NCBI RefSeq assembly: GCF_040183065.1
Contig: NC_091117.1
Span: 109,050,001 to 109,114,000 of the forward strand
DNA: 64,000 nucleotides
Direction of reading: 5' to 3'
From: Periplaneta americana
Lineage: Eukaryota > Arthropoda > Insecta > Blattodea > Blattidae
Made by a program: the position numbers and the translations under genes. Numbering within the stretch: position 1 is the stretch's first letter; each line of letters starts with the position of its first letter. The notes beneath the pieces were generated by a model, which was given only the letters and a program-made list of their open reading frames with translations, did not search any database and was not told the origin of the DNA. Shown here piece by piece: positions 32,761-42,303 of this stretch.

Positions 32761-33584
32761 TTATAGTATTAAAGATTATACCTGTACAATAAAAAAAGTA
32801 ATAAGCCAACAGCAAGTTTACACTATCTAAAATACTCGTAGGCCTATATCAATATTCCATATATAGCTTAAGTGAACTACCCAAACTTTTCAGAAATATA
32901 ATGCAAAGCAGAGTTTGAAAATTATAATTTTACATATGCTTTATATGGCTTAATTTCTAGATTTTATCAAAGTATTTTTTTTTTTCTCGAGAACCTCTCA
33001 TTTCTAAAAAAACAATTTTCTTCCCTAGTAAAGACTGGTGCACACTTAAAAAAAATCTACAATTCTGAATATACAGCAAATTGTTCTTTATAATATTATA
33101 CATATCTAAATTTTTGAAGTAATTTGACACTTAGGTAACTAAATTACCAGTATACTGATAGCAAGAAGCCATATTGCGAAATTCTCCAATGTATATTGAA
33201 TAAAATAAAGGAAGAATCGAGGCTCTGGCGTTCATTCTTTACTTTTTATATCTACATTTGTTCCACTCTGCACTCATCAATATCAGTTACTGAGTGAGAA
33301 CACATGAACTTCAACGGGCTGTAACTCACTCATGCAACAACGGAATAATCTAAATTCTGCCAGATTTCTGTACTGGTACACATAAAACTCATGACCAAAT
33401 ATCATAACAATCGCTATCAGTGGGTGACATGTTTTAGTTGCACTGACACAGAATGACTCTAGCGCTTTGTCTAAAAAATAAGTGTTTCAGAAATTGCTAA
33501 ATATAAAGTTAAAATTAATGTTCATAATTAAAAGCAAAAATTAAATTTCAATGTTATTACATTGATGCTACTGACTGACTTACC
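32761..33584. other. Unassigned sequence next to the Harbinger transposase
   Basis: Includes a phrase near 33300-33470 (CTTCAACGGGCTGTAACTCA, GGTGACATGTTTTAGTTGCA) that looks repeat-derived, but I cannot classify it. It contains whatever 3' untranslated region the transposase has. Confidence 0.35.
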
Positions 33585-34706
33585 TTATTGAAAATGTTGG
33601 TTAATTATAGCTTGACGAAATGCTCTCCCAGGCACAGCATCATTGCGCTGCATCAACTCTCCTTGGGGAACAGGTTCATCATCATCAATGTCAGGGCCTC
33701 TTAAACCTCGTAACTCCTCTAGTAGTCGCACCATCTGTGGATCTTCAGGCGGTTCTTCATTGCTGGTGCTTCTGGCAATGTTATGCAGTACTGCAGTAGC
33801 AGTTATTACAGTCATGGCTTTCTGCAGACCACATCTCAAACCCACTGACAGTATTGGAAACCTTCTTTTCCATATACCATACTGCCTTTCTACAGTGTTC
33901 CTTGTTTTGATGTGTGCTCTATTATATCGCTGTTCGGCTGGAGTTAGTGGATTTAATAGTGGAGTTAATAAATATGGTTTGCAGGCATAACCTCCATCTC
34001 CTAATAAATACCCATGCGGTATTTCACCATTTTCAAATTGTGCTCTACGAGCACAGTTACGAAATATGGTGCTATCATGCACAGATCCTGCCCATCTTGC
34101 CACAATATCCCTTATCAATAGATTGTGATCACTGATTGTCTGACAATTCAAAGAGAAATAACCTTTCCTATTACGGAAGTGTTCTGCGTTGTCTCCCCCA
34201 GGAGATTGAATTCTAATATGTGTACAATCTATTGTTCCTATCACACCCGGAAATCCATCTATTTGATGAAATCCATCCATTACATTTTGTAAATCGGCCC
34301 TTGCTGGAAAAACAATGAAGCGTGGAAAGAACGATGCAATGATTTCCGACACTTCACTGGTGATACGCTGCACTGTTGTTCGATGTATATTAGCAGTGTC
34401 CCCGATAACAATATTAAAAGCACCTGTGGCATACGATCGTAAAGTTGCCAAAACTCTGTTCATAGGAGAAACGGGATTATTTCTGTTGGTAGGGAACTCT
34501 AACCTATCGTTCATTTGGTCCACTAACCACCACACTGTTTCTTTACTCAGTCGAAATCTCTCTTCAAATTTTCTGTCTCCCAGATCTTCGAAAGGATCTC
34601 CTCTTTCTACAATAACACCAATTCTATTATTTCCGCAGTGATTTGCGTGTTCAAGATACATCATTTCATCTTCGATTCCATCAAGTACGTCAAATCGTGC
34701 CGCCAT
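33585..34706 (-). CDS. Intact PIF/Harbinger DDE transposase, 373 aa
   Basis: An uninterrupted frame from MAARFDVLDGIEDEMMYLEH to the stop at 33585, close to the usual size of HARBI1-like transposases. The N-terminal region has FEERFRLSKETVWWLVDQM, a helix-turn-helix-like segment. The DDE core shows the first Asp in VIGTIDCTHIRI, the second in LLGDGGYACKPYLLTPL and the Glu in NTVERQYGIWKRRFPIL. Then comes TATAVLHNIARS, the usual closing helix. It faces the Myb-like gene and is about 190 bp from the right terminus, which leaves room for a promoter. No stops, frameshifts or missing catalytic residues; the best candidate for a working protein in the window. Confidence 0.95.
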   Translation of the reverse strand: MAARFDVLDGIEDEMMYLEHANHCGNNRIGVIVERGDPFEDLGDRKFEERFRLSKETVWWLVDQMNDRLEFPTNRNNPVSPMNRVLATLRSYATGAFNIVIGDTANIHRTTVQRITSEVSEIIASFFPRFIVFPARADLQNVMDGFHQIDGFPGVIGTIDCTHIRIQSPGGDNAEHFRNRKGYFSLNCQTISDHNLLIRDIVARWAGSVHDSTIFRNCARRAQFENGEIPHGYLLGDGGYACKPYLLTPLLNPLTPAEQRYNRAHIKTRNTVERQYGIWKRRFPILSVGLRCGLQKAMTVITATAVLHNIARSTSNEEPPEDPQMVRLLEELRGLRGPDIDDDEPVPQGELMQRNDAVPGRAFRQAIINQHFQ

Positions 34707-35084
34707 TTTGGTTTTCTCGACTTGACCATGTTCAATTCAAGATAATCAGTCCCACACCCGTGATCAAATTTGATCATCATCAACTCGCTTGTTTAACTTT
34801 GATCGAGATTGATACTCCGCAAATTGGCGTTGAAGACGGTCAAGTGCCGACTTAACTTTGGTCAAATTTTGATCGAGAATGGTGCACACGGGCATTAGTC
34901 TTGTAGGTACGATTATGGATTCCTTCCAGTGTTCTGGTAATTATTTTAGCATACGAGTATAAACTAATATAATAAAAGTACTTAGAGCACTACTAATAAA
35001 AACACGTATACACTTCGTTATACATTGAGTAATACCTGTTGTTTCTTATCGCCTGGTTCTACAGTAGACAGTCATGAGATTGTG

Positions 35085-35265
35085 GTTATCGAGGGATATT
35101 ATACAGGTGATTCAGGAGGAATATTAAACATTTTAGGGGCTGGTAATATGAACTATTCTGAGTAAGAGAACTGGGTATGGAGACACAGCTGTTTGAATGT
35201 TAAGCATAACAAGCGGTATAATTGTACTGCATAGGCCTATATAAAAGAAAGCTAAATTGCTAATT
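35085..35265 (+). repeat. Fragment related to the 38-50 kb foldback family
   Basis: ACAGCTGTTTGAAT, TTAAGCATAACAAGC and the preceding TATGAACTATTCTGAGTAA resemble the right arm at 49190-49510 (ACAGCTGTTTGAATTTTACG, CATAACAAGCC). A shortened, diverged copy. Confidence 0.5.
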
Positions 35266-35401
35266 TACAATAGGTACATTTCAACAATTCAATGCACTTC
35301 TCCGCTCAGTTTGACAACAGTACATGACGTGGTACTCTACCGAGGTTATCTTGTTTTTATGAGGACAGCGCTATTCATCATAATGCGAGCGACCCTTGTG
35401 T

Positions 35402-35600
35402 TTACTTTTTTTTGTACACTTCGTCTTTCATCCATCCCCACAAACAAAAATTGACGGAATTTGATCGCCAATGCACGTGGCTATAGCGGCCGAACCATCG
35501 TTCGGGAAATATGAGATTTAGATGATGTGTCATCTGACGGCTAACACGTACAGGGGCTCCGTCATGCAGGAAGAATACACACATTATTGTAGAGTTCGAG
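35402..35600 (-). pseudogene. IS630/Tc1-type transposase fragment
   Basis: Minus-strand frame with VFFLHDGAPVRVSRQMTHHL (second Asp region), FPERWFGRYSHVHW and NFCLWGWMKDEVYKK (FxLWG motif near the third acidic residue). Resembles DUF4817-associated insect transposases. Only about 65 residues remain. Confidence 0.65.
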
Positions 35601-36044
35601 AGTTCATTTAATACCCAGGCGGTGTCAAAGAGGCTGCTTCTTTTGAAAGATGAGGTAAGAGTTTGTTTATTGATTAGGTATTCTCAGATGCCTCTTCAAT
35701 CACCGGTAATATGTCAACTAATGATGCACTAGCAATATAATTGACGTTCTTATATCAACCTTACATGAGTAAAAATCAATGTTGTATCTGGAGTTGACTG
35801 ATAACAAAAAAGTTTAGTAATATTAATTAAAAGTAACCTTATAGCTTAAATTTATTCACTGTGGATAGTGGTGATAAAACTCAATGTATTGATGTCGGTA
35901 TTAAAATGATTGTACTCATGAATAATCTTTGCAACGAAAATATGATAACACCGCTTGACATTACAAGTATCGATGCGTGTAAAAAAATATAGGCCTATGC
36001 AACACGAAGCCTTTCGCCTGTGTATTAATTGGACGCTCGGACTA

Positions 36045-36050
36045 TATAAA
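36045..36050 (+). promoter_or_regulatory. Possible TATA box
   Basis: TATAAA in GGACTATATAAAGTGGCAG, with moderate GC around it. About 100 bp downstream is an 86-codon frame (36143-36403) whose second half holds a hydrophobic run, NTIVILVLCFVSGVFSEQC, resembling a signal peptide. No homology is known to me. Confidence 0.3.
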
Positions 36051-37073
36051 GTGGCAGTTGCAATCTGTGTTTACATTGTCCGACCCTCAATGCACTCGAG
36101 TATATTATAGAATCATACCCTCGTAATAATTAATAACGAGGAATGCGCACAAATGTACAGTCGAGTATATTGCAAAGACGTTATAATAGTATACTAGACT
36201 CACACAGAGCGCTGGTGTGCTGTCCAAAATTGAAACCAGTCTGCGCATGTTTACGCCGCCATGCTACTGGTAGAAATAGAGCGGTAAACACGATTGTCAT
36301 ACTTGTCCTTTGTTTTGTCTCGGGTGTTTTTAGTGAACAGTGTGAAAGTAATGGCAATAGAATTTTGAAAGATGATATATTATCGCCGCGGACTCATGCT
36401 TAACATGTCGGCATCATACAGTAACGTGCGGTGTGCTTTTAAAACATAATTTTGCCGCCCGATTGTTGCTCTGTAGGTTTCACTCTAAGCGTCACGTTGT
36501 CACGTCTACTTCCACGATAAGAATAAGCACTAGTTTGTTATGTTGGCTTTCTTAACTCTTAATAATAACTCTTTAATAATAATTTTTAATCACATACCTT
36601 AATGTTCGTCCTCAGCACAAGACAGTGCAACCTCGGTTTTAGTCCACGTGGATTAGACAAGTAAGTGTCATTTAATAATGGAAGAAATTGAAAACAATAA
36701 TACAATTAAATTTGAAAGATCTGCCGAATGTTAGTGCATGGGCCGCTCAAAGACCTGCCGAATGTTAACCATGAGAGCGTGGCGATAATACCATCCCTGT
36801 TTAATTTTCCAAGCCATTTGCAAAAGGTACGACATAATATTATCTCTGTTGTTACAATATTAATATAATTAAAATCAATCAGTAATTTACGACAATAAAG
36901 AATACTTATCAGACTGTAGAGAAATCACACTGAGTGAATTATTTAGACTTACACATCATATGTTAAAACATTAGTGGAAAGATAAATTTTTGTTTTTATT
37001 ATGTAAATGAATTTATCTGCAAGATTATAAACTTACATTCAAGATCCATATATGGATAAATAAATATACAGAT

Positions 37074-37075
37074 AA

Positions 37076-37132
<57 letters not shown>
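37074..37132. repeat. (AAAT)n microsatellite
   Basis: About 14 ATAA/AAAT units. Confidence 0.95.
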
Positions 37133-37134
<2 letters not shown>

Positions 37135-39255
37135 GTAAATAGCTATAATAGCTAAGCCTTCTTTGTGAACTTATGATTTAGAGTTCACCTATAAATAACT
37201 CTTTTACATTATTTTGCCGGACATATATTTTATTAACAAAAGCAAGGAATGGCATCTTATTGATATTACATATGTGCATAAAAATTATGTACCATCACTC
37301 CGCAAGCAATGATAATATATCTATTTTATTTATTTAAAATGAAAATACAATATGTAAAAAATCCACACATAAAAATGTGTTTTTTTTTTATCTTACATAA
37401 AGTGATTGTTTAGTTTTTAGGTCTTCAAATTACCTATTGTTTGCAATGTATTAGGTACCGATACTTTTTATAATTGATAGCATTCCCTTTATTAATTGAA
37501 GATTTTTTTTAATGATTTATTGATCGATCAGCGCATTTAGCGCTATACAGATCAATTGAAGAATGAATTCAATGTAATTTGGCTACCTTCGCACATTATA
37601 TTTTGCCAGATTACCTATGTCCTGTGGTCTAGAAGTATCAGTAATATAATTTTCGATTCTTTAAAACTTAACAACAGGTCTATACTGATTATCACATATT
37701 TATTTCACTTAAGAATTTGATTATAATAAGAACTTGTGTAATCAAGGTGCATGTATTTATGTCTTGTGATCTAAGAGTAATGTATGTTAATATAATTTTA
37801 GATTCTCTGAAACCTAACAATTTGCTGATTATCGTAAAATTATACAAGCTATAATATGTATTGTGTAGGCCTATTTATGGATGTATGAGTATGTTTTCTA
37901 TAAATTGCTGCGTACGTATTTCCTTTTCTTTAATGTTCTAACGCATATCAATGAAACTTTGAATATCTTTATTTCGTCCTAATTTTACGTTAAATGTCGA
38001 AAATGGCCATAATCTGTCAATTTTAGATAATCACAGCGTTAATTTGCGTGATTTACGTATTGCTATTATGCGTCTGCTCTCCAACAATATGGCGGCAAGC
38101 GCAGCGTTCAATTTGCCCCGGTTTCCTCGTTTGGCGCTGCCGAGACTGTAGGGGCTTGGTATATTGTCGTAAGCGACATCGCATTTCGCGCAGACTCGAG
38201 CAACAGTAGCTCCACTCAAGCAGAACAAACCTCCGGTCTCCACTCATATCCCAACTACTGTTTAGTATAAGGGTTGTCCAAACTTTAAACTTGTAGCTTA
38301 TTCATTGATTTTTTCATCAGACACGGAAAAATTGATACATACTAGAACATTTATTTTTATCATTTAATATCCCATATAAATGAAGTAGGACCACATAATA
38401 TACATTAGACCCACTATTGAACATAAAATACATATGGATTTTTTTTCTTGCTCGATGAACAAGAATCAAGACATTTCTTTAATATGTATTAGGTATACAT
38501 GTAAACACCATTCCTCTACAACAGCATTAAACATAATATCACTGGAAAACATTAATATAAAATGTCTCTCCTTGCCATTGTAAGGCTTGTTATGTACAAC
38601 TGTATCCACACCAGTGACGTGCGGTAGCCCAACAGATTAGGCCTACCCAAGCAGCCGCGTAGTCAAGTTTTCTTTTCCTTCTTACTATATATATTTGATT
38701 AAAATACTTATACTATTACTATTATAAAAATACATTGGTATTTGGTACCAATTTTGTTTTACAAAATCTATAAGATTAGGCCTACTGCAACTACTGCCTA
38801 AAATTAAAAATACTATTATAAAAGACTATTCTAATGGCCGGTTTGTCCAAGTATTGTTAGAACACTTAACGACTGTTAAACCATCAACAGTTTGTTAAAT
38901 ACAGTTTTTCCATTTGTTCAACACCAGTTTGGCTTAACAGATTCTTAACCGTTTGTTAACTTTAAATGTAGGATTTCAGGCCGTTAACTCATTTAACAAA
39001 CAGTTAAACATGGCGGATAACACCACAGCTGTTCAGACAAAAGTTGTGAAAATAACATGTTATGTTTCTCTTTGAGGAATGTTTAGAGTAAGGGCCGGTT
39101 TCACCAAGCTTCAGTAAATCAGTCCAAATGAAACATTAACTAGTACTGAACATTAAAATATTTACACGAATACGTTTATATTATGTGCGCTGTCTCCGTA
39201 GACTTCAAGCCCAGCAGCTATATGTCCCTCGTCGCGCTAGTTGCGTCATGACTCT

Positions 39256-39323
39256 CCGGTGGAGCAGTCAGTAGCGAGTTGGCTTGCCAATCCAGGGGCC
39301 CGTGTTCGATTCTCGGCGGGAAC
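39256..39323 (+). repeat. tRNA-like SINE head
   Basis: GTGGAGCAGTCAGTAGCGAG (box A-like) and GTGTTCGATTCTC (box B) are spaced about as in a tRNA, followed by a T-rich stretch. No body could be recognised. Confidence 0.5.
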
Positions 39324-39526
39324 AATTTTTTTTTATTAACGTAACTAATTTTTATACATGTTACCTTTCTTCATTTTTTTAATTTTGTGTAGTGGAACGA
39401 ATTATTTCGCACTCTGGCTCCACTAGGAGAATTTAAAAAAACTCTTGGGAGATCAATTTTCTTCCCGAAATAAAACTAAGATAAACAAACAAATTAAAGA
39501 AAAATAAAAGAAATACACATATGGAT

Positions 39527-39865
39527 CTAATACATTGTCCACATGCCACCGGCGTCTATCACTGCCTTGCATTTTCGGGGCATTGAGTCCACCAGATCGC
39601 GGAAACAGTTCTGGTCCTTAGCGAAATCTTCCCAGGTAGCCAGAACTTGATCCCAGATCTGATCTGGATTTTGAGGTGGGATGTCTCGATATTTGTCAAT
39701 CCTCCTCTTTTTTTCATGCTTTTCCGTGAACCGTCTTTGAACGTTTATGGCGGTGTGCGCGGGGTGATTATCCTGCAGGAAAATTAAATTTCCATCAGAA
39801 AGAAAACGATTATAAATTCCAAGAATCCAGTTCTTTCGCTTCTGTTTTAAAGCCAGTGCAAACAT
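39527..39865 (-). pseudogene. Tc1-like transposase C-terminal fragment
   Basis: Minus-strand 112-aa frame: LIFLQDNHPAHTAINVQRRF (second catalytic Asp), then a jump past the WPPxSPD.N..E..W block to IPPQNPDQIWDQVLATWEDF and SMPRKCKAVIDAGGMWTMY. The third catalytic residue is therefore lost in a small deletion. A family of Tc1-like elements common in insects. Confidence 0.75.
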
Positions 39866-41318
39866 ATCTTATCGCTAGCTATAATATAATTCTAATAAAT
39901 GAAAGTTAATATACCAATTAAGTTTTGTTATGTTTCAAATGCACATTATGTATTAATTTACTAATATTTCTTAGGTACCGGTATGTAGTTATAATAATCA
40001 TTTTCATGTCTTAAAATAAAACTCAGTTGTATGTTACCTAGTTGACTAGTTTCAGCTTTGTCTCAGCCGTTGTTATGATATTCTAACCTATGATCAGTTT
40101 CTTCTAAAATTTTGAGTACCGGTACCACGATGTTCGTGACGCGGTATCTTTTGTGAATTTTTGTGTCATTCAAATTTTCAAAATGATCGGTTTTTAAATG
40201 GTTAACATTATCTCCATTTGACTCTTAATTTTTTAGCAGTTCCAGATATAACAGTTCTGCGTCGAAACGTTCCGCCATTTTATATTGCAACTAATGTATA
40301 ATTAAAAATTTAAAGAAGGAACTTTCTATCACTAAATTTAATGATAGTTTTACTGGTTCGTGAGGCTAAAGATGCTTGGTGAGATATAAAAATGATTTAA
40401 TGAACCAGTAAATACATTAATGAATCATGAAAACCTTAATGAAGCTTTGTGAAACCGGCCATAAGACTGGTAATATATAATTTAAAATATATTTTGGAAT
40501 ATTAATATAGGGAAGATAATCTTTATAAGTCAACTGATTATCATACTGACGCTTATTTCGATGCTGAGCTATTACCCATTTAATATTGAGGAAATGTGCG
40601 ATCTCAACGTGGCAAGAAATTGAAGTCAGATTTGAATATCCTACAAACAGAAATAGGCCACTTGTTCCAATTCACCAGCTACTATTAACTCTAGATTCTA
40701 TGTTACTGGCTCTTCAACTATAGCCGATGTCAATAGTGCTTCAAAATACGCAGTGAGTAAATAATAAAATGTTTCAGCAGCAATTGCTTCTTTAGGACGA
40801 AATTACATATAATTTATACATGGACCTGAATTAGAGAATTTTATATGATACGGAATTCTCTTCGGGGTTTTGTGTACAGTTGACTACACACACATTCGTG
40901 TAATTATTGTCACCTAGTGGTCATAATGCTGAGATTTTTCTAAACAGAAATTCATATTTAGCATTATAAAATATAAGCATATTTTTATTATTATTCAATA
41001 GTAGTCAATGCAACTTTCATTTATCAACTCTCTGTACTGTATGAATCATGGCTACTGTAACAGGTTACGATTTTATACAGTACAGAATTTAAATAATAAT
41101 ATCAGCCAATAAGAAGTTGTCTTACATATGCAAAATCATTGCCAACTGCTGTTGAGTAGTTAGAATAGTATTAACGACAGTTAAAGTTAAGTGTTGGTTA
41201 TTTTAAACAAAATTGTGTTGGAAAAATGGAAATCATCTTAACAAAACGTTAAAAATAAACCAGCTGTTAATTTAACATTTGTTAAGCCAAATTAAACATT
41301 ACTTGGAAAAACTGGCCA

Positions 41319-42303
41319 TAAGTATTAGTAAATCGTGACGAGTTATTCCATCTTGTTGAGGAAACATGTGGTAATCGTCGACCCAGAAATTCATCAAGAA
41401 ATTTTGTGCGCTCTGATGATTTGGAAAAAACCGCTGCAAGCCCAGAAGGAGTACCAAAAAATATACGGCATTCAGGAATACTTGAAGCACTTTGGGACAG
41501 TGCTAAATTTAAACAGTGTGCATAGCAGTGAACAAAGCTTGTGGAAAAGGTGCCTTAATATTAGCTTGACACCATGTAATGAAGAGGCCATCACTGCACT
41601 TCCATCGTAGCTCTGTGCGACAGGTTTCTTACTGCAGTTTGAAAAGTCTTGAATATGTCTTAAAAACAAGATCAGAATGTGCTGCCGCTGTTTTGTCCTC
41701 ACTTACATTACGGAGGCACACAAACCGCTCTACCACCCTTCCTTCAATCGTATATCGATAAACGAGAGAAAATTGTGATTTACTCGAGACGTCAGTTGTC
41801 TCATCAGTTAATATGGCAAAAAAATCCGATTTCTGTAATTGCTGTTTAATTTCCTTATTAAGTGCACTGGCAACAGATTCAATTAAATCATTTTGAATAC
41901 GATTTTATACATCTTTGAATACTGTAGATGTCTCCAAATGATTTTTTAGAAGAGGGTCGTACCGGTCGGTGTAGTCCAAAAATTGTAAATAATTACCGCA
42001 GTTGTTGGACATTTTCGACTTACCGTTTCCTCTAAATGAAAGTTCCGGTTTTTCAAGTAAACAATTGGCGTTTATAAGGCTTTTCGGAATGTCTCTATTG
42101 CGTGTTACCTTTTCATTATGTAGAATAATACTTTGTTGTGTTTGGTCACTTAGCTCAGTTTCAATATGCACAGTTCCAAAAGTCGCGAGTGCGTTAGAAG
42201 CACGAATATGTGTAATAGCAACATCATGATCCCGTATTGCTTTAGTTAAATTACTATATTTAGCTTTTGTTGCTGATTTAAATTATTATTATCACCAGAC
42301 ATA
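41319..42303 (-). pseudogene. ZMYM1-like hAT transposase, broken
   Basis: On the minus strand from MSGDNNNLNQQQK at 42303: VTRNRDIPKSLINANCLLEK, LSFRGNGKSKMSNNCGNYLQ, FLDYTDRYDPLL, then after frameshifts KPVAQSYDGSAVMASSLHGV (catalytic-core region) and FLNAVYFLVLLLGLQRFF. The order matches ZMYM1/52 kDa repressor-like hAT transposases. The 38835-41318 insertion cuts the frame and no C-terminal dimerisation segment is found on its far side. Confidence 0.75.

Larger units (their letters stand above)
23918..34894. mobile_element. Autonomous-type PIF/Harbinger element, ~11 kb
   Basis: Ends are TGGCCGTGTGCACCATTCTC on the left and its near-perfect complement on the right, about 25 bp. They are flanked by the 3-bp TTA duplication (23915-23917 and 34895-34897). 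It carries the two expected genes converging on each other: a Myb/SANT-like gene from the left and a 373-aa DDE transposase from the right. About 7 kb between them has collected LINE, SINE and MITE insertions. The intact transposase and well-kept termini suggest relatively recent activity. Confidence 0.92.
22313..34939 (-). mobile_element. 5'-truncated LINE, split by an 11-kb Harbinger; 15-bp target duplication
   Basis: The 3' end lies at 22313 with a (TAAG)n-like tail on the minus strand. The 5' truncation point is at 34939. Both are flanked by the identical 15-mer attattttagcatac (22298-22312 and 34940-34954), although they are 12.6 kb apart. Without the Harbinger (23918-34894) and the small MITE (23293-23475) the LINE is about 1.45 kb. 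The frame continues across the Harbinger: PEHWKESIIVPTYK on the right side leads into NFRGISLL on the left. Confidence 0.9.
35601..38154. other. Mostly unassigned region
   Basis: Contains a possible core promoter at 36045-36050, an (AAAT)n run at 37074-37132 and AT-rich sequence. A direct duplication GATCTGCCGAATGTTA / GACCTGCCGAATGTTA lies at about 36718 and 36752. The frame beginning DLPNVNHESVAIIPSLFN there is suggestive but too short to call. Confidence 0.35.
39092..40461. mobile_element. Second TAA-flanked element, nested one level deeper
   Basis: Termini GGGCCGGTTTCAC on the left and, complemented, TGGCCGGTTTCAC on the right, followed by AAGCTTCA. TAA is on both sides (39089-39091 and 40462-40464). 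The ends are close to those of the host 38835-41318 element but form a distinct family. It contains a tRNA-like SINE head and a Tc1 transposase fragment rather than Harbinger coding sequence. Confidence 0.7.
38835..41318. mobile_element. TAA-flanked (PIF/Harbinger-like) element nested in the hAT
   Basis: Termini TGGCCGGTTTGTCCAAGTA on the left and, complemented, TGGCCAGTTTTTCCAAGTA on the right. TAA is on both sides (38832-38834 and 41319-41321). The interior near both ends is rich in GTTAA and TTAAC motifs. It carries no Harbinger transposase, so it is non-autonomous, and another element sits inside it. Confidence 0.7.

Noticed and set aside
33643..34641. Plus-strand frames (115, 73 and 108 aa) opposite the Harbinger transposase
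   Set aside because: Antisense shadows of the intact minus-strand transposase.
38031..38247. Two overlapping minus-strand frames (70 and 64 aa)
   Set aside because: They cross the outer edge of the foldback arm and match no family; probably chance in a GC-richer patch.
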